Shown here piece by piece: positions 24,985 to 38,010 of a stretch of 64,000 nucleotides of DNA (positions are counted from its first letter, which is position 1; each line of letters starts with the position of its first letter). Source of the DNA: Mycobacterium spongiae (lineage in GTDB: Bacteria; Actinomycetota; Actinomycetes; Mycobacteriales; Mycobacteriaceae); the NCBI RefSeq assembly GCF_018278905.1, contig NZ_CP046600.1:4340001-4404000 (forward strand), written 5' to 3'. The position numbers were made by a program, and so were the translations under genes. The notes below the pieces were generated by a model. The model was not told the origin of the DNA. It searched no databases and saw nothing but the letters and a program-made list of their open reading frames with translations.

Positions 24985-25938
24985 TCAGGCGCCCAGTGAC
25001 AACGCGATACCGTCCAGGATGTCGTGTTCACTGACGATCAACTCATCGATGCCGGCCCGAGCGCGCAGCTCACGCGCCAACTCCTCGACCACGATCGCGC
25101 CACCGCCGATCACGTCGACCCGGCCCTCGTGCATGGGCGGCAGCGCCGCGCGCTGCGTTCGCGTCATACCGATCAGCTGCTCACACACGGCCAGCAGTCT
25201 GCCGCCCGCTACCCGCGAAAGGTGGATTGCCGCAGCATCATACGACGGCAGGTCCTGGGCCAGCGCGGACAGCGTGGTCATCGTCCCGGCCAGCCCGACC
25301 CAGGTCCGAGCCCGCTGCAGCGGCACCACGCGAAGGGCGGGCTCAAGTCGCTCGCGGACCAGCTGGCGCGCCGCGAGGACTTCCTCGGGCGTCGGGGGGT
25401 CGGATCGCAAACAGCGCTCGGTGAGCCGGACGCAGCCGATGTCGGCCGAGTAGCCGGCCACCACTCCCCTTCCCTCCAGCCCCTCGCCCAGCACGATCTC
25501 CGTAGAGCCGCCACCGAGGTCGACGACGACGAAAGGTGCATCGGCGCTGGGTAGTTCGCCGACGGCGCCACGAAACGACAATTCGGCTTCCTCGGTGCCG
25601 GTGATCACCTCGGCCACTGCGCCCGGGATCACAGGGTCCAAGACGTCGGCGGTCATCCCGAAGAAGGCGTCGCGATTGGCCACATCGCGGGCGGCCGAGG
25701 TGGCGACCATCCGCACCCGTTGGACGCCGTGAACCTTCAGAAGTTCCGCGTAATCGGTCAGTGCCGCCCGGGTCCGCGCCATCGCCTCCGCCGCGAACTG
25801 GCCGGTGGCGTCCACCCCCTGGCCCAGACGAACGATCCGCATCTCCCGGTGCACGTCGCGTAGCCGCCCACTCTCGGCGTCGGCTATCAACAAGCGAATC
25901 GAGTTGGTACCACAGTCGATCGCAGCGACCCGGTTCAT
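24985..25938 (-). CDS. ppx2: Exopolyphosphatase Ppx2
   Basis: A 317-residue Ppx/GppA-family enzyme with the sugar-kinase/Hsp70 fold. The phosphate-1 motif A-I-D-C-G-T-N-S-I-R-L is at residues 5-15, and V-V-D-L-G-G-G-S-T-E forms the phosphate-2 motif. It would hydrolyse polyphosphate or (p)ppGpp-type nucleotides. ATG 25938 is selected because it begins M-N-R-V-A-A-I-D-C-G; 47 codons of open frame upstream overlap the preceding gene. It overlaps the DUF501 gene by 4 bp. Confidence 0.92.
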   Translation of the reverse strand: MNRVAAIDCGTNSIRLLIADAESGRLRDVHREMRIVRLGQGVDATGQFAAEAMARTRAALTDYAELLKVHGVQRVRMVATSAARDVANRDAFFGMTADVLDPVIPGAVAEVITGTEEAELSFRGAVGELPSADAPFVVVDLGGGSTEIVLGEGLEGRGVVAGYSADIGCVRLTERCLRSDPPTPEEVLAARQLVRERLEPALRVVPLQRARTWVGLAGTMTTLSALAQDLPSYDAAAIHLSRVAGGRLLAVCEQLIGMTRTQRAALPPMHEGRVDVIGGGAIVVEELARELRARAGIDELIVSEHDILDGIALSLGA

Positions 25939-26438
25939 CGCCACTGCCCAACCACCAGCGTCGCGGACCGTTCGAGCTCGAGGCTCGGTTCGCCGGCCAA
26001 CAACGCCAGCGCCTCGTCGCCGAACGGGTTCACACCGGGGCCCTTGGCCAGTGAATGCGCGATCACAACATGTAAGCACTTGACACGGTCGGGCATGCCG
26101 CCGGCGGAAAACGTTGTGCCCAAAGGTTCAATCGCGTCCCGTTCGGCCAGATACGACTCGTGGGCTCGCCGATAAGCGGCGGCCAATTCCGCATCGTGGC
26201 GCAGTCGCTGGGTCATCTCGCGCATGAGTCCACTGGTTTCCAACCTACTAGCCGCCACCGTGAGCGTCGGATGCGTCAGGTAGTACAACGTCGGAAACGG
26301 GGTGCCGTCAGGAAGTCTCGGCGCGGTCTTGACTACCCCAGGTTCGCCGTTGGGGCAGCGATAAGCGATCTCAAGAACGCCGCGGGGTTGGCGACCGAGC
26401 TGGCGCGCGACCACCTCCAGATCGGCGTGATCAACCAC
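25935..26438 (-). CDS. DUF501 family protein (Rv1025-like)
   Basis: A 167-residue soluble protein of the DUF501 family, with conserved C-P-N-G-E-P-G-V-V-K-T-A-P, P-F-P-T-L-Y-Y-L-T-H-P and S-A-G-G-M-P-D-R-V-K-C-L-H-V motifs. The function is unknown, but the gene is consistently found between ftsB-like and ppx genes in actinobacteria. It overlaps ppx2 by 4 bp and the FtsB-like gene by 8 bp, indicating tight coupling with the eno operon. Confidence 0.9.
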   Translation of the reverse strand: MVDHADLEVVARQLGRQPRGVLEIAYRCPNGEPGVVKTAPRLPDGTPFPTLYYLTHPTLTVAASRLETSGLMREMTQRLRHDAELAAAYRRAHESYLAERDAIEPLGTTFSAGGMPDRVKCLHVVIAHSLAKGPGVNPFGDEALALLAGEPSLELERSATLVVGQWR

Positions 26439-27120
26439 CGGGCGGTACGGGATTCTCCGAAGCCGGCGGCGCCGGATCGGGTGGTCCGGACTCCGGCGCC
26501 GGTGGTGGGATGGCCGCTGGAGGCAGGTGGGGCTCGTCGGCGATCGTGTGCCACAACGAGGTGTACCAGGGCTCGTTCTTGGCCCGGGTGACCTCGTCTG
26601 ACCCCGGTTGTTGCGGCACCGCCGCCGTCGCCGGAAGCTGCACCTGGAACGGGGTTTCCCCGGGCATCACAAAGCCAAGTCGTTCGCGGGCCTGCGCGGC
26701 GATGTACGCCGGGTCAGCGAGCCTGCCCTCCTGCGCCTCGAGTTCGGCGATCTGTTGGCGCAGCGCGGCTTCGGTAGCGGCGAGCTGATCCATTTCGGTG
26801 CGCTGCGCGAAGTAAGTGCGCACTGGTCCCGCGATGGTCAGTGTCAGTACGCATACCACTGCGGCAAGGACCGCCGCGCGCCGCGCGGTGAATCCCAGCC
26901 GCTCCTCGGCCCGCTGCTCGATCGATTCGGAGAACGACCGCTTGATGGGTTCGGTGACGCTGTCCTGGGGTGCGCGCGCCGCGCCACGGCTGGCATGGGG
27001 TGAGGGCGTGGATGGCTTGGAGGCCGGTTTGGTGGAGCGGCGGCCCCGCGTTGAGTCGCCCTTACCCGGGCGCGATGCCGGGGCACGACGCTTCGATTCG
27101 GGCCGGTTCGCTTCGGGCAT
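26431..27120 (-). CDS. FtsB/DivIC septum formation protein (Rv1024-like)
   Basis: A 229-residue bitopic membrane protein. A basic, Pro/Ser-rich cytoplasmic N-terminus (1-85) is followed by one transmembrane helix (about 86-107), an extracytoplasmic coiled coil (about 112-145, L-A-A-T-E-A-A-L-R-Q-Q-I-A-E-L-E), the DivIC A-R-E-R-L-G-F-V-M-P-G-E motif and a Pro-rich tail. It fits an FtsQ-FtsB-FtsL-type division complex partner. ATG 27120 starts 4 bp after the eno stop; the longer frame into eno is rejected. Confidence 0.88.
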   Translation of the reverse strand: MPEANRPESKRRAPASRPGKGDSTRGRRSTKPASKPSTPSPHASRGAARAPQDSVTEPIKRSFSESIEQRAEERLGFTARRAAVLAAVVCVLTLTIAGPVRTYFAQRTEMDQLAATEAALRQQIAELEAQEGRLADPAYIAAQARERLGFVMPGETPFQVQLPATAAVPQQPGSDEVTRAKNEPWYTSLWHTIADEPHLPPAAIPPPAPESGPPDPAPPASENPVPPGG

Positions 27121-27124
27121 CGAC

Positions 27125-29198
<2,074 letters not shown>

Positions 29199-29372
29199 GA
29201 TGCTTCCTATGGCTCCTCGGTTGTTCCCATTTGCCCACTGCGACCACGATCATCGTCGCATGGGTTCGGCAAGCGCCCCACCGCGTTCCAACCTCAGCAC
29301 ACTGAATCTGGCCCGATCTCCCACGTGGACCGATTACCGGGAACCCGTCTAGCGATGATCAATCTATGCTCT

Positions 29373-29410
29373 AAACTATGAATATACTGCTGTCGCAAAC
29401 TATGTTGCGA
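29373..29410. promoter_or_regulatory. Inverted and direct repeats upstream of lpqU
   Basis: In the 312-bp gap 29199-29510, an AT-rich patch holds the inverted repeat TCGCAA-N6-TTGCGA (29393-29410) and two copies of AAACTATG (29373-29380 and 29397-29404), 24 bp apart. This is 175-210 bp upstream of the lpqU start and is the likely promoter/operator region of the lpqU-eno operon. The rest of the gap shows no gene. Confidence 0.4.
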
Positions 29411-29510
29411 TTGCTCAGCACCTAGGGACTCGCAGTTCTGGCAAACATCGGCCGACGAGGTCTCACGGCGCAGTCAACCGGCGGGCGTGCGCTGTGGAGC
29501 CGCTTGCGCG

Positions 29511-30569
29511 TTATCTGCGGCCCTTGCGCTTCGTGGAGCCGCGGGTTGCTTGGGGAATCTCCGCGACCCGGGCCACCGCGACATCAGATGCCCCCATCGA
29601 CCTCGGCACGGCAGCGCCGTCGTGGCTCGGCTCCCCGGAGGGCCAGTAGGTGAGCCACTCCTGCACCGTGATCGCCCCCAGCCCAGTCATATCGAGCTGT
29701 TCGGCAACGCCGCCGCGCGCGACGGCGATGGCCTTCTCGGCCATGCCAACGGTATCCACAAAATCCAAGACTGCCGCCCGTAGCGTGTTTTCCGTATCAC
29801 CATCGGCCGACACGGAAATCGAGGTGATGGCCTCCGGAATCAGGTGAGCGGGTAGACCAGCTTTCTCGACTCGCCGAATCACCTTCTGCGCCAACGCTAA
29901 TGCCGGCTGACCCGTATTCACATCGGCCAACAACGAAGTTTGGGATTTTCGCGACCTTTCCGCCGCCTTGGCTTCCTCCCATTGAGCCAGCTGGTCCTTG
30001 AGCGAAATGGACTCGCCCGCAAGTACTCCCGGAACCCTGTTGGCGAGCTTGCGCATCAAGGTATCGGCGACGTCGTCGATCGTGAACGGCAACTGCGTGG
30101 CATCCTCGGCGATGCGGGCGTGAAACAACACCTGCAGCAACAGATCACCCAGTTCTTCCCGAAGCTCGTCAACATTGCCGCGCTGCACCGCATCCAGCAG
30201 CTCGTAGGTCTCCTCCAGCAGGTACCTGCGCAGCGAATCGTGGGTCTGCTCGCTCTCCCAGGGCCCGTCGGTGCGCAGTGTGTCCATCATCGCGACCGCG
30301 TCGACGAGTCGTTCGCCACGATGTCGATCCGGCGCGGCAATCAACCGGGCTCCCGCGGCCAGTCGGGCGACCACCACGGGGTGGTCCGGGTCCGATGACA
30401 GCAAGACCGGAGCGTCATCTCCAGTATGCGCGGGGTGAGCCGCCGGCAGCGACCACGGCACGGCGATCGGCAGCTCTTCGGTGTATTGCACCTGGCCGCC
30501 AAGCAACTCGATGGCTTCGACGGGCACCAGCGACGGCCGGCGGGGGTCAACCAGGATGACGGTCTTCAC
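29511..30569 (-). CDS. mazG: Nucleoside triphosphate pyrophosphohydrolase MazG
   Basis: A 352-residue MazG, somewhat longer than I recall for H37Rv (about 325). The all-alpha MazG domain (about 115-210) has the metal-binding E-E-T-Y-E and E-E-L-G-D motifs. The N-terminal 100 residues are a mycobacterial extension, and the C-terminal part carries a second, weaker MazG-like region ending in a Lys/Arg tail. It removes pyrophosphate from damaged NTPs/dNTPs. It overlaps mfd by 4 bp, pairing nucleotide-pool cleaning with repair. Confidence 0.92.
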   Translation of the reverse strand: MKTVILVDPRRPSLVPVEAIELLGGQVQYTEELPIAVPWSLPAAHPAHTGDDAPVLLSSDPDHPVVVARLAAGARLIAAPDRHRGERLVDAVAMMDTLRTDGPWESEQTHDSLRRYLLEETYELLDAVQRGNVDELREELGDLLLQVLFHARIAEDATQLPFTIDDVADTLMRKLANRVPGVLAGESISLKDQLAQWEEAKAAERSRKSQTSLLADVNTGQPALALAQKVIRRVEKAGLPAHLIPEAITSISVSADGDTENTLRAAVLDFVDTVGMAEKAIAVARGGVAEQLDMTGLGAITVQEWLTYWPSGEPSHDGAAVPRSMGASDVAVARVAEIPQATRGSTKRKGRR

Positions 30570-33500
30570 GCGTGCCGCTCCTGCACCGGCGTGCTGCGGT
30601 CCGTATCGTCGCGCGTCGGGTTCGAACTCGTCATACCAATATCCTGCTGTGGCACCCCGGCCAGCGCGGTCACCACGTTGGCAACCATCTGGACCAGCTC
30701 GACGTCGCGGATGCGCGGCGCCCCCATTCCCCCGGCCCGCGGGATCGGCACCTGGACGGTGGACGTCGTGGCGCGGTAGCGCGCTCCGGGATACAGTCGC
30801 GCCAGCCGCACCTGCGCGGAATCGACCAGCGTCAGTGGCGAGAGCCGCACACTAGCGGCTGACGACGCCGTCACCTCGGTGATACCGGAAGCGCGGCATA
30901 GCAGCCGCAGCCGCGCCACCGTCACCAACCGCCTTGCCGGTTCGGGCAACGCACCGTAGCGGTCGGTCAGCTCATCCACGACGGCCTGCACAGCCGCATT
31001 GTCGGCGGCGGCCGCCAATCGCCGGTAGCCCTCCAGCCGGAGTCGGTCGCTGCCGATGTAGTCCGTTGGCAGGTGCGCGTCAACCGGCAAGTCGACGCGC
31101 ACATCTTTGGGCTCCTCGGCGGTGATCACAGTCTTGCCGTCGGCGGCGGCTCGATACGCCTCAACGGCCTCGCCCACCAGCCGCACGTACAGGTCGAAAC
31201 CAACCCCGGCGACGTGTCCGGATTGCTCCACCCCGAGGACGTTGCCCGCCCCACGGATCTCCAGGTCCTTCAGCGCGACGGCCATCCCCGCGCCCAGCTC
31301 GTTGTTTTGCGCAATGGTCGCCAACCGGTCGTAGGCGGTTTCGGTCAGCGGCGCCTGCGGCGGGTACAAGAAGTAGGCATACCCGCGCTCGCGACTGCGG
31401 CCGACCCGGCCACGAAGCTGATGTAGCTGCGACAACCCGAAAGTATCGGCGCGCTCAACGATCAACGTGTTGGCGTTGGAAATATCGAGGCCCGTCTCGA
31501 CGATCGTGGTGCACACCAGAATGTCGCATTCACGATTCCAGAACCCCGCCACCGTGCGCTCCAGCAGATCCTCGGGCATCTGACCGTGCGCAACAACAAC
31601 ACGCGCCTCGGGCAGCAAACCGCGTACCCGCGCAGCGGCCTGATCGATGGAGCTGACGCGGTTATGCACATAGAAAGCCTGCCCGTCGCGCAGGAGCTCC
31701 CTGCGTAGCGCGGCGGCCACCTGCTTGTCGTCGTGTGGGCCGACGTACGTCAGCACCGGGTAGCGGTCTTCCGGCGGGGTCAGGATCGTCGACATCTCAC
31801 GAATCCCGGCCAGGCTCATCTCCAGAGTCCGCGGTATCGGGGTAGCACTCATGGTCAACACGTCGACGTGGGTGCGCAGCGATTTGATGTGTTCCTTGTG
31901 CTCGACGCCAAACCGTTGCTCCTCATCGACCACGACGAGGCCCAGGTCTTTCCAGCGCACCCCGGTCTGCAACAGCCGGTGGGTGCCGATCACGACGTCC
32001 ACCGACCCGTCGGCCAGACCATCGGTCACCGCGCGCGACTCGGCGGCGTCAGTAAATCGGGACAGACCCTTGACCGTCACCGGGAACCCGGCCATCCGAT
32101 CGGCGAACGTCTGCAGATGCTGGTCAGCCAGCAAGGTCGTGGGCACCAGTACCGCGACCTGCTTGCCGTCCTGGACCGCCTTGAACGCGGCCCGCACCGC
32201 GATCTCGGTCTTGCCGTAGCCGACGTCACCACAGATCACCCGGTCCATCGGCACCGGCTTCTCCATGTCGGCTTTGACCTCGGTGATCGCCGTCAACTGG
32301 TCCGCAGTCTCGGTGAAACCGAACGCGTCCTCCATCTCGCTCTGCCACGGGGTGTCCGACCCGAAGGCGTGGCCGGCACTAGCCTGCCGCTTGGCGTAGA
32401 GCGCCACGAGCTCACCCGCGATTTCGCGCACCGCCCGGCGCGCTTTTGTCTTGGTGTTCGCCCAGTCGCTGCCACCGAGCCGACTCAGCGCCGGCGCCTG
32501 GCCACCGACATAGCGGGACAGCTGATCCAGTGAATCCATTGGGACGTAAAGTTTGTCGGACTGCTGGCCACTCTTGCTCGCCGCCTTGCTCGACGCGTAC
32601 TCGAGCACGAGATATTCACGGCGGGCTCCACCCACGGTGCGCTCGACCATCTCAACGAACCGTCCAATGCCGTGCTGATCGTGCACCACGAGGTCGCCCG
32701 CCGACAGCGCCAATGGGTCCACGGTGTTGCGTCGCTTGACGGCCAACCGTTTGCCCTCAACGGACGTGGCCCGGCTGCCGGTCAGATCACTTTCCGTGAT
32801 GACCACCAGATTCGCGCCGGGAATGACCACACCGTCGTGCAGCGGACCCTTGAGCACCCCAACCAGCCCCGGCGTGAGACTCGTGGAACCGGCGCCGGCC
32901 GGCGCATCAGGTTCCAGCATGGCCGCAGGGGTATCGGACTCAGCCAGGCGCTCCACCACTCGATGCGCCGTGCCGGCCCCCGGCGCCACCACTGCCGCGT
33001 ACCCCCCGGTCGCGACATGCGCGCGCAGCATCGCGAAAATGCCGTCGATGTCGTGCTGATGACCACGCGCCGAGGGTGCAGGCCGAATGTCCAGCTCCAA
33101 CGCCGACTCGTCGGACAGTTGGCTCAGCGTCCACCAGGGATGGCCGGATTGACTTGCCGCGGTTCGCACCTGGTCCAGTTCGACGAACCCGGATCCGCCC
33201 AGCTGGGCAACGTCGACCGGGGCCTCGCTTTCGGTGCCCATGGCTGCGACCGACCACGACGCTTCCAGGAATTCACGACCGGTCTTGATCAAATCGGCGG
33301 CCCGGGAACGCACCTTTTCCGGATCGCACACCAACACCGGCGTACCCTCGGCGAGCTGATCGGTCAGCAGCGCATGATCGTCGGGCCGCAACACTGGCAG
33401 CAGTGCCTCCATCCCGTCGACCGGGATGCCGGCGGCCAACTTGGCCAGCATGTCCGAAACACTGCCGGTGATCGAGCCCTCGGCCGCGGGATGCTGTTTG

Positions 33501-34288
33501 GCCAGCTCGGCGGCCCGCGCCCGCACGTCATCACTGAGCAACAGTTCACGGCAAGCCACCGCAACCAGGGTGGGAACCTCGATCTCCGGAATCGATCGCT
33601 GGTCGGCGACCGAGAACATCCGCATTTCGGTGATCTCGTCACCCCAGAACTCGACGCGCACCGGGTGCTCGGCAGTGGGAGCGAAGATGTCGAGAATCCC
33701 GCCGCGAACGGCAAACTCGCCCCGCCGGCCGACCATATCCACCCGGGTGTACGCCAGGGCGATCAACCGAGCGATTACCTGCTCGAAGGCAATCTCTTGG
33801 CCGACACGCAACGTGACGGGTTCCTGTTCGCCCAGCCGGGGCGTCATGGGCTGCAGCAGCGAGCGCACGGACGTAACGACCACCCGCAGTGGCGGCCCCA
33901 ACCAGGCTCCGTCGGGATCGGGATCCGGACGGGCCAACCGGCGCAGCACCATCAGCCGCGCTCCGACGGTATCCACCCCGGGTGAGAGCCTTTCGTGCGG
34001 AAGCGTCTCCCACGACGGGAAGGTCGCCACCGCGTCACCGAAGGCCCCCCGCAGTTCCGCGGTCAAGTCATCGGCTTCGTGTCCGGTGGTGGTAACCACC
34101 AGCACCGGACCTTGCTGGGCGAGAGCACTGACGACGAACAGCCGTGCGCTGGCCGGCCCGACGAGTGTCAACTCGTCTGGCCGATTCTCGGCACGCTCGA
34201 TGAGCTGCCGGAACGTCGGCGCGGTCAATGCCAGCTCGACGAGCCCCGCGATCGGGGTATCTGGGCTAGCAGGCCCCGGTGCGGTCAT
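30566..34288 (-). CDS. mfd: Transcription-repair coupling factor Mfd
   Basis: A 1240-residue Mfd. UvrB-like N-terminal modules are followed by the RNA-polymerase-interacting domain (about 510-590) and a RecG-like translocase with Walker A G-D-V-G-Y-G-K-T (about 685-692) and Walker B D-E-E-Q-R-F-G. The [11 protein letters not shown] motif VI and C-terminal TRCF domain follow. It displaces stalled RNA polymerase and recruits UvrA. It lies between a TetR regulator and mazG on the minus strand; in M. tuberculosis that TetR (Rv1019) has been reported to repress both. Confidence 0.96.
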   Translation of the reverse strand: MTAPGPASPDTPIAGLVELALTAPTFRQLIERAENRPDELTLVGPASARLFVVSALAQQGPVLVVTTTGHEADDLTAELRGAFGDAVATFPSWETLPHERLSPGVDTVGARLMVLRRLARPDPDPDGAWLGPPLRVVVTSVRSLLQPMTPRLGEQEPVTLRVGQEIAFEQVIARLIALAYTRVDMVGRRGEFAVRGGILDIFAPTAEHPVRVEFWGDEITEMRMFSVADQRSIPEIEVPTLVAVACRELLLSDDVRARAAELAKQHPAAEGSITGSVSDMLAKLAAGIPVDGMEALLPVLRPDDHALLTDQLAEGTPVLVCDPEKVRSRAADLIKTGREFLEASWSVAAMGTESEAPVDVAQLGGSGFVELDQVRTAASQSGHPWWTLSQLSDESALELDIRPAPSARGHQHDIDGIFAMLRAHVATGGYAAVVAPGAGTAHRVVERLAESDTPAAMLEPDAPAGAGSTSLTPGLVGVLKGPLHDGVVIPGANLVVITESDLTGSRATSVEGKRLAVKRRNTVDPLALSAGDLVVHDQHGIGRFVEMVERTVGGARREYLVLEYASSKAASKSGQQSDKLYVPMDSLDQLSRYVGGQAPALSRLGGSDWANTKTKARRAVREIAGELVALYAKRQASAGHAFGSDTPWQSEMEDAFGFTETADQLTAITEVKADMEKPVPMDRVICGDVGYGKTEIAVRAAFKAVQDGKQVAVLVPTTLLADQHLQTFADRMAGFPVTVKGLSRFTDAAESRAVTDGLADGSVDVVIGTHRLLQTGVRWKDLGLVVVDEEQRFGVEHKEHIKSLRTHVDVLTMSATPIPRTLEMSLAGIREMSTILTPPEDRYPVLTYVGPHDDKQVAAALRRELLRDGQAFYVHNRVSSIDQAAARVRGLLPEARVVVAHGQMPEDLLERTVAGFWNRECDILVCTTIVETGLDISNANTLIVERADTFGLSQLHQLRGRVGRSRERGYAYFLYPPQAPLTETAYDRLATIAQNNELGAGMAVALKDLEIRGAGNVLGVEQSGHVAGVGFDLYVRLVGEAVEAYRAAADGKTVITAEEPKDVRVDLPVDAHLPTDYIGSDRLRLEGYRRLAAAADNAAVQAVVDELTDRYGALPEPARRLVTVARLRLLCRASGITEVTASSAASVRLSPLTLVDSAQVRLARLYPGARYRATTSTVQVPIPRAGGMGAPRIRDVELVQMVANVVTALAGVPQQDIGMTSSNPTRDDTDRSTPVQERHA

Positions 34289-34363
34289 GATGCGGCCATT
34301 CTAGGGCGGTGTCGGCCAGGGGATCATTGGCGGATCCCGGCGAATCCCCGGCTGGGAGGGCGC

Positions 34364-34957
34364 CTATTCGTCTTGGAGTCGCGGATCGGCTTCCAGATGC
34401 GTCAGGCCGTTCCAGACCAGGTTGACCAGGTGCGCGGCGACCACTTCCTTCTTCGGCTCCCGTGCATCGAGCCACCATTGCGCCGTCATCGACACCGATC
34501 CGACCAGCGCTTGCGCATACAGCGGGGCGAGGTCGGGGTCTAGGCCGCGCCGGGAGAAGTCACCGGCCAGGATCGAGGCGACCTGGCTTACCGCGTCGTT
34601 GAGCAGGCTGGAATAGGTGCCCGAGCTGATCGAGGCTGGCGAGTCGCGGATCATGATGCGGAATCCGTCGGTGTGTTCCTCCACGTAGGTCAGCAGGGCC
34701 AGCGCCACCCGTTCGACACGCACTCGCGATCTGTTGTTGGTCAGCGACGAGGTGATCCCGTCCAGCAAGGCCGACATCTCGCGGTCGACGACCACCGCGT
34801 AGAGGCCCTCTTTGCCACCGAAGTGCTCATAGACGACCGGTTTGGATACGTTGGCCCGCTGGGCGATCTCCTCGATCGCGGTCCCGTCGTAACCGCGTTC
34901 GGCGAACAACGAACGAGCGATCCCGATGAGTTGGTGGCGGCGCTCGCTACCGGTCAT
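34364..34957 (-). CDS. TetR-family regulator of mfd-mazG (Rv1019-like)
   Basis: A 197-residue regulator from ATG 34957, equal in length to Rv1019; an extra 22 codons upstream (ATG 35023) are also open. The HTH (about 20-60) includes I-E-E-I-A-Q-R-A-N-V-S-K-P-V-V-Y-E-H-F. In M. tuberculosis the orthologue is reported to be an autorepressor that also represses mfd and mazG. The 75-bp gap to mfd is compatible with one transcript. The ligand is unknown. Confidence 0.9.
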   Translation of the reverse strand: MTGSERRHQLIGIARSLFAERGYDGTAIEEIAQRANVSKPVVYEHFGGKEGLYAVVVDREMSALLDGITSSLTNNRSRVRVERVALALLTYVEEHTDGFRIMIRDSPASISSGTYSSLLNDAVSQVASILAGDFSRRGLDPDLAPLYAQALVGSVSMTAQWWLDAREPKKEVVAAHLVNLVWNGLTHLEADPRLQDE

Positions 34958-35205
34958 CCTGGCGCGCGGCGCGCGCGATTCTTTGTCCGGCCTACCATCG
35001 GGCCTTCTGTCGGGCACCGCCACGCCAACAGGGTATCGGTTGCGGTGCCGGACACGCTCGACCCGTCACCCAAAACCGCTGGGCAACCCGTGCGGTGGGA
35101 CCGCCCGATGCGGTGAGGTCACCACTGGCGGGTTCACCGTCTAAAGTCACATATGGTGGCGACAGCCAGCATTGGTCGACCCACTGCCCGCACCAGCGTG
35201 GGCAA

Positions 35206-35277
35206 TCCGTCGTGGTGTAATCGGCAGCACCTCTGATTTTGGTTCAGAAAGTTCAGGTTCGAGTCCTGGCGACGGAG
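35206..35277 (+). tRNA. glnU: tRNA-Gln(UUG)
   Basis: A 72-nt cloverleaf: acceptor TCCGTCG/CGACGGA, anticodon stem TCTGA/TCAGA with loop TTTTGGT (anticodon TTG), T loop TTCGAGT, discriminator G. The T acceptor start and G discriminator are typical of tRNA-Gln. CCA is not encoded. It lies in the gap between the TetR gene and glmU, as in H37Rv; the remainder of that gap (34958-35205 and 35278-35426) shows no gene. Confidence 0.95.
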
Positions 35278-35426
35278 CCCTTGACGGAATCACTCCCTAT
35301 GGACCGGCTCGTTGCCGCGAGCATGCACGAAATGACACTCTTGACGGCGTGTGGTCGATCTGGATAAATACTCCGGCACAGGTGGGAGCCGCGCCCGACT
35401 TGTGCGCCCAGGCCTAAGGAGAGTCG

Positions 35427-36938
35427 ATGACATTTCGCGGTGATACTGCGGTCCTGGTCTTAGCGGCCGGACCGGGCACCCGGATGCGATCGGACACCCC
35501 CAAGGTGTTGCACACCCTCGGTGGACGCAGCATGCTGTCTCATTCCCTGCACACCATGACCAAGCTGGCGCCGCAGCATCTGGTCGTCGTGCTCGGGCAT
35601 GATCACGAGCGCATCCGCCCGCTGGTCGGCGAGCTCGCCGACACTTTGGGTCGCACCATCGATGTGGCGTTGCAGGATCGGCCGCTCGGGACCGGACATG
35701 CGGTGCTCTGCGGACTTTCCGCGCTGCCCGATGCCTACTCCGGGATCGTCGTCGTCGCCGCCGGTGATACTCCGCTGCTGGACGCGGACACCCTCGCCGA
35801 TTTGATCACCACGCACAGCACAACATCGGCTGCGGTGACCGTGCTGACCACCACGCTGAACAATCCCTTCGGCTATGGACGGATCCTGCGCACCCAGGAC
35901 CATGAAGTGATGGCGATCGTGGAACAAACCGACGCCACGCCCTCACAACGCCAGATCCGCGAGGTCAACGCCGGCGTGTACGCCTTCGACATCGCCGCGC
36001 TGCGATCGGCGCTGGGCCGGCTGAGCTCCAACAACGCCCAACAGGAGCTCTACCTCACCGATGTCATCTCGATCCTGCGCAGCGACGGCCAGGTCGTACA
36101 TGCCCGCCACATCGACGACAGCGCCCTGGTGGCCGGCGTCAACAATCGCGTCCAATTGGCCGAACTGGGCGCCGAACTCAACCGCCGCATCGTGGCCGCC
36201 CACCAGCTGGCCGGCGTCACCGTCATCGACCCCGCCAGCACCTGGATCGATGTCGACGTCACTATCGGGCGCGACACGGTCATCCACCCCGGAACCCAGC
36301 TGCTCGGCCGCACCCGGCTGGGCGGTCATTGTGTCGTCGGCCCGGACACCACCCTGACCGACGTCACCGTCGGCGACAATGCCTCCGTCGTGCGCACCCA
36401 CGGCACATCGTCCTCGATCGGTGTCGGCGCCACAGTTGGCCCGTATACATATCTCCGTCCGGGAACGGTATTGGGAAGCGACGGCAAGCTCGGCGCATTC
36501 GTGGAGGCCAAGAACTCGACCATCGGCACCGGCACCAAGGTGCCGCATCTGACCTACGTCGGCGACGCCGACATCGGCGAGCACAGCAATATCGGCGCAT
36601 CCAGCGTGTTCGTCAACTACAACGGCATATCCAAGCAGCGCACCAGCATCGGATCGCACGTGCGCACCGGGTCGGACACCATGTTCGTGGCGCCGGTGAC
36701 AATCGGCGACGGCGCCTACACGGGCGCGGGCACCGTGGTGCGTGAAGACGTCCCACCCGGAGCGCTCGCGGTGTCCGCGGGGCCGCAACGCAACATCGAA
36801 GACTGGGTCCAGCGCCGACGGCCCAACAGCGACGCGGCTCAGGCCGCCGAGAGGGCCTCAGAGAGGGGCTCAGGGAGAGCGTCCGCACAGGAAACCCAGG
36901 AGAGCACCCACAGACCCGGATCCGATCAGACACCGTGA
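35427..36938 (+). CDS. glmU: Bifunctional GlmU (UDP-GlcNAc pyrophosphorylase / GlcN-1-P acetyltransferase)
   Basis: A 503-residue enzyme. The N-terminal uridyltransferase has [11 protein letters not shown] and P-K-V-L (about 12-27). The C-terminal left-handed beta-helix acetyltransferase runs from about 250 with hexapeptide repeats, and V-N-Y-N-G is near 400. The Ser/Arg/Gln-rich tail (about 470-503) is a mycobacterial feature. It makes UDP-N-acetylglucosamine for peptidoglycan and arabinogalactan linker synthesis. AAGGAG lies 6 nt before ATG. It is first gene of a glmU-prsA-arsC-lpqT run. Confidence 0.97.
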   Translation: MTFRGDTAVLVLAAGPGTRMRSDTPKVLHTLGGRSMLSHSLHTMTKLAPQHLVVVLGHDHERIRPLVGELADTLGRTIDVALQDRPLGTGHAVLCGLSALPDAYSGIVVVAAGDTPLLDADTLADLITTHSTTSAAVTVLTTTLNNPFGYGRILRTQDHEVMAIVEQTDATPSQRQIREVNAGVYAFDIAALRSALGRLSSNNAQQELYLTDVISILRSDGQVVHARHIDDSALVAGVNNRVQLAELGAELNRRIVAAHQLAGVTVIDPASTWIDVDVTIGRDTVIHPGTQLLGRTRLGGHCVVGPDTTLTDVTVGDNASVVRTHGTSSSIGVGATVGPYTYLRPGTVLGSDGKLGAFVEAKNSTIGTGTKVPHLTYVGDADIGEHSNIGASSVFVNYNGISKQRTSIGSHVRTGSDTMFVAPVTIGDGAYTGAGTVVREDVPPGALAVSAGPQRNIEDWVQRRRPNSDAAQAAERASERGSGRASAQETQESTHRPGSDQTP

Positions 36939-37029
36939 GTTCGCCTCCCGGCTACCCGGCGACAATTCCCGGCGCTTCGCTTACTACCATGGGTCATCCA
37001 TTTCGATCCCCAACGGCGAGGGCGGCACG

Positions 37030-38010
37030 TTGAGCCACGACTGGACCGATAACCGCAAAAACCTGATGCTCTTCAGTGGCCGCGCCCACCCGGAGCTAGC
37101 CGAGCAGGTAGCCAAAGAACTCGACGTCCACGTCACCGCGCAAACGGCGCGGGAATTCGCCAACGGCGAGATCTTCGTGCGGTTTCACGAATCGGTTCGT
37201 GGCTGTGACGCGTTCGTCCTGCAATCGTGCCCGGCACCAGTGAACACCTGGCTGATAGAGCAGTTGATCATGATCGATGCGCTCAAGCGGGGAAGCGCCA
37301 AGAGGATCACCGCGGTCATGCCGTTCTATCCCTATGCCCGACAGGACAAGAAGCACCGTGGCCGGGAACCGATCTCGGCGCGGTTGGTCGCCGATCTGCT
37401 CAAGACCGCCGGTGCCGACCGGATCGTGACCGTGGATCTGCACACCGACCAGATCCAGGGTTTCTTCGATGGACCCGTCGACCACATGCGAGGCCAGAAT
37501 CTGCTCACCGGCTACATCCGGGACAACTACCCCGACGGCAACATGGTGGTGGTCTCCCCCGACTCGGGCCGGGTGCGCATCGCTGAGAAATGGGCCGATG
37601 CACTCGGCGGCGTTCCGCTGGCCTTCATTCACAAGACCCGTGACCCGCGGGTGCCCAACCAGGTGGTGTCCAACCGCGTCGTCGGTGACGTCGCCGGCCA
37701 TACTTGTGTGCTGATCGATGACATGATCGATACCGGAGGCACCATTGCCGGGGCGGTGCAGCTGCTGAAAGACGACGGCGCCGGCGACGTGATCATCGCG
37801 GCGACCCATGGTGTGCTCTCCGACCCGGCCGCGCAGCGGCTGGCACAATGCGGCGCCCGGGAAGTGATCGTCACCAACACCCTCCCGATCGGCGAACAGA
37901 AGCGCTTCGCTGCGCTTACGGTGCTGTCCATCGCACCGCTCTTGGCCAGCACTATCCGGGCGGTGTTCGAGAACGGCTCGGTGACAGGCCTGTTCGACGG
38001 AGATGCCTAG
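37030..38010 (+). CDS. prsA: Ribose-phosphate pyrophosphokinase (PRPP synthetase)
   Basis: A 326-residue PRPP synthetase starting at TTG 37030, which gives the conserved S-H-D-W-T-D-N-R-K-N-L-M-L-F-S-G N-terminus and the H37Rv length; the open frame upstream overlaps glmU. Motifs include R-Q-D-K-K-H-R-G-R-E-P (flexible loop) and the PRPP-binding L-I-D-D-M-I-D-T-G-G-T. It supplies PRPP for nucleotides, His and Trp, and for decaprenyl-phosphoryl arabinose. The next gene starts directly after its stop. Confidence 0.95.
   Translation: MSHDWTDNRKNLMLFSGRAHPELAEQVAKELDVHVTAQTAREFANGEIFVRFHESVRGCDAFVLQSCPAPVNTWLIEQLIMIDALKRGSAKRITAVMPFYPYARQDKKHRGREPISARLVADLLKTAGADRIVTVDLHTDQIQGFFDGPVDHMRGQNLLTGYIRDNYPDGNMVVVSPDSGRVRIAEKWADALGGVPLAFIHKTRDPRVPNQVVSNRVVGDVAGHTCVLIDDMIDTGGTIAGAVQLLKDDGAGDVIIAATHGVLSDPAAQRLAQCGAREVIVTNTLPIGEQKRFAALTVLSIAPLLASTIRAVFENGSVTGLFDGDA

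Noticed and set aside
32672..33985. Plus-strand open frame of 437 codons
   Set aside because: It lies wholly antisense to mfd, whose helicase motifs are intact on the minus strand.
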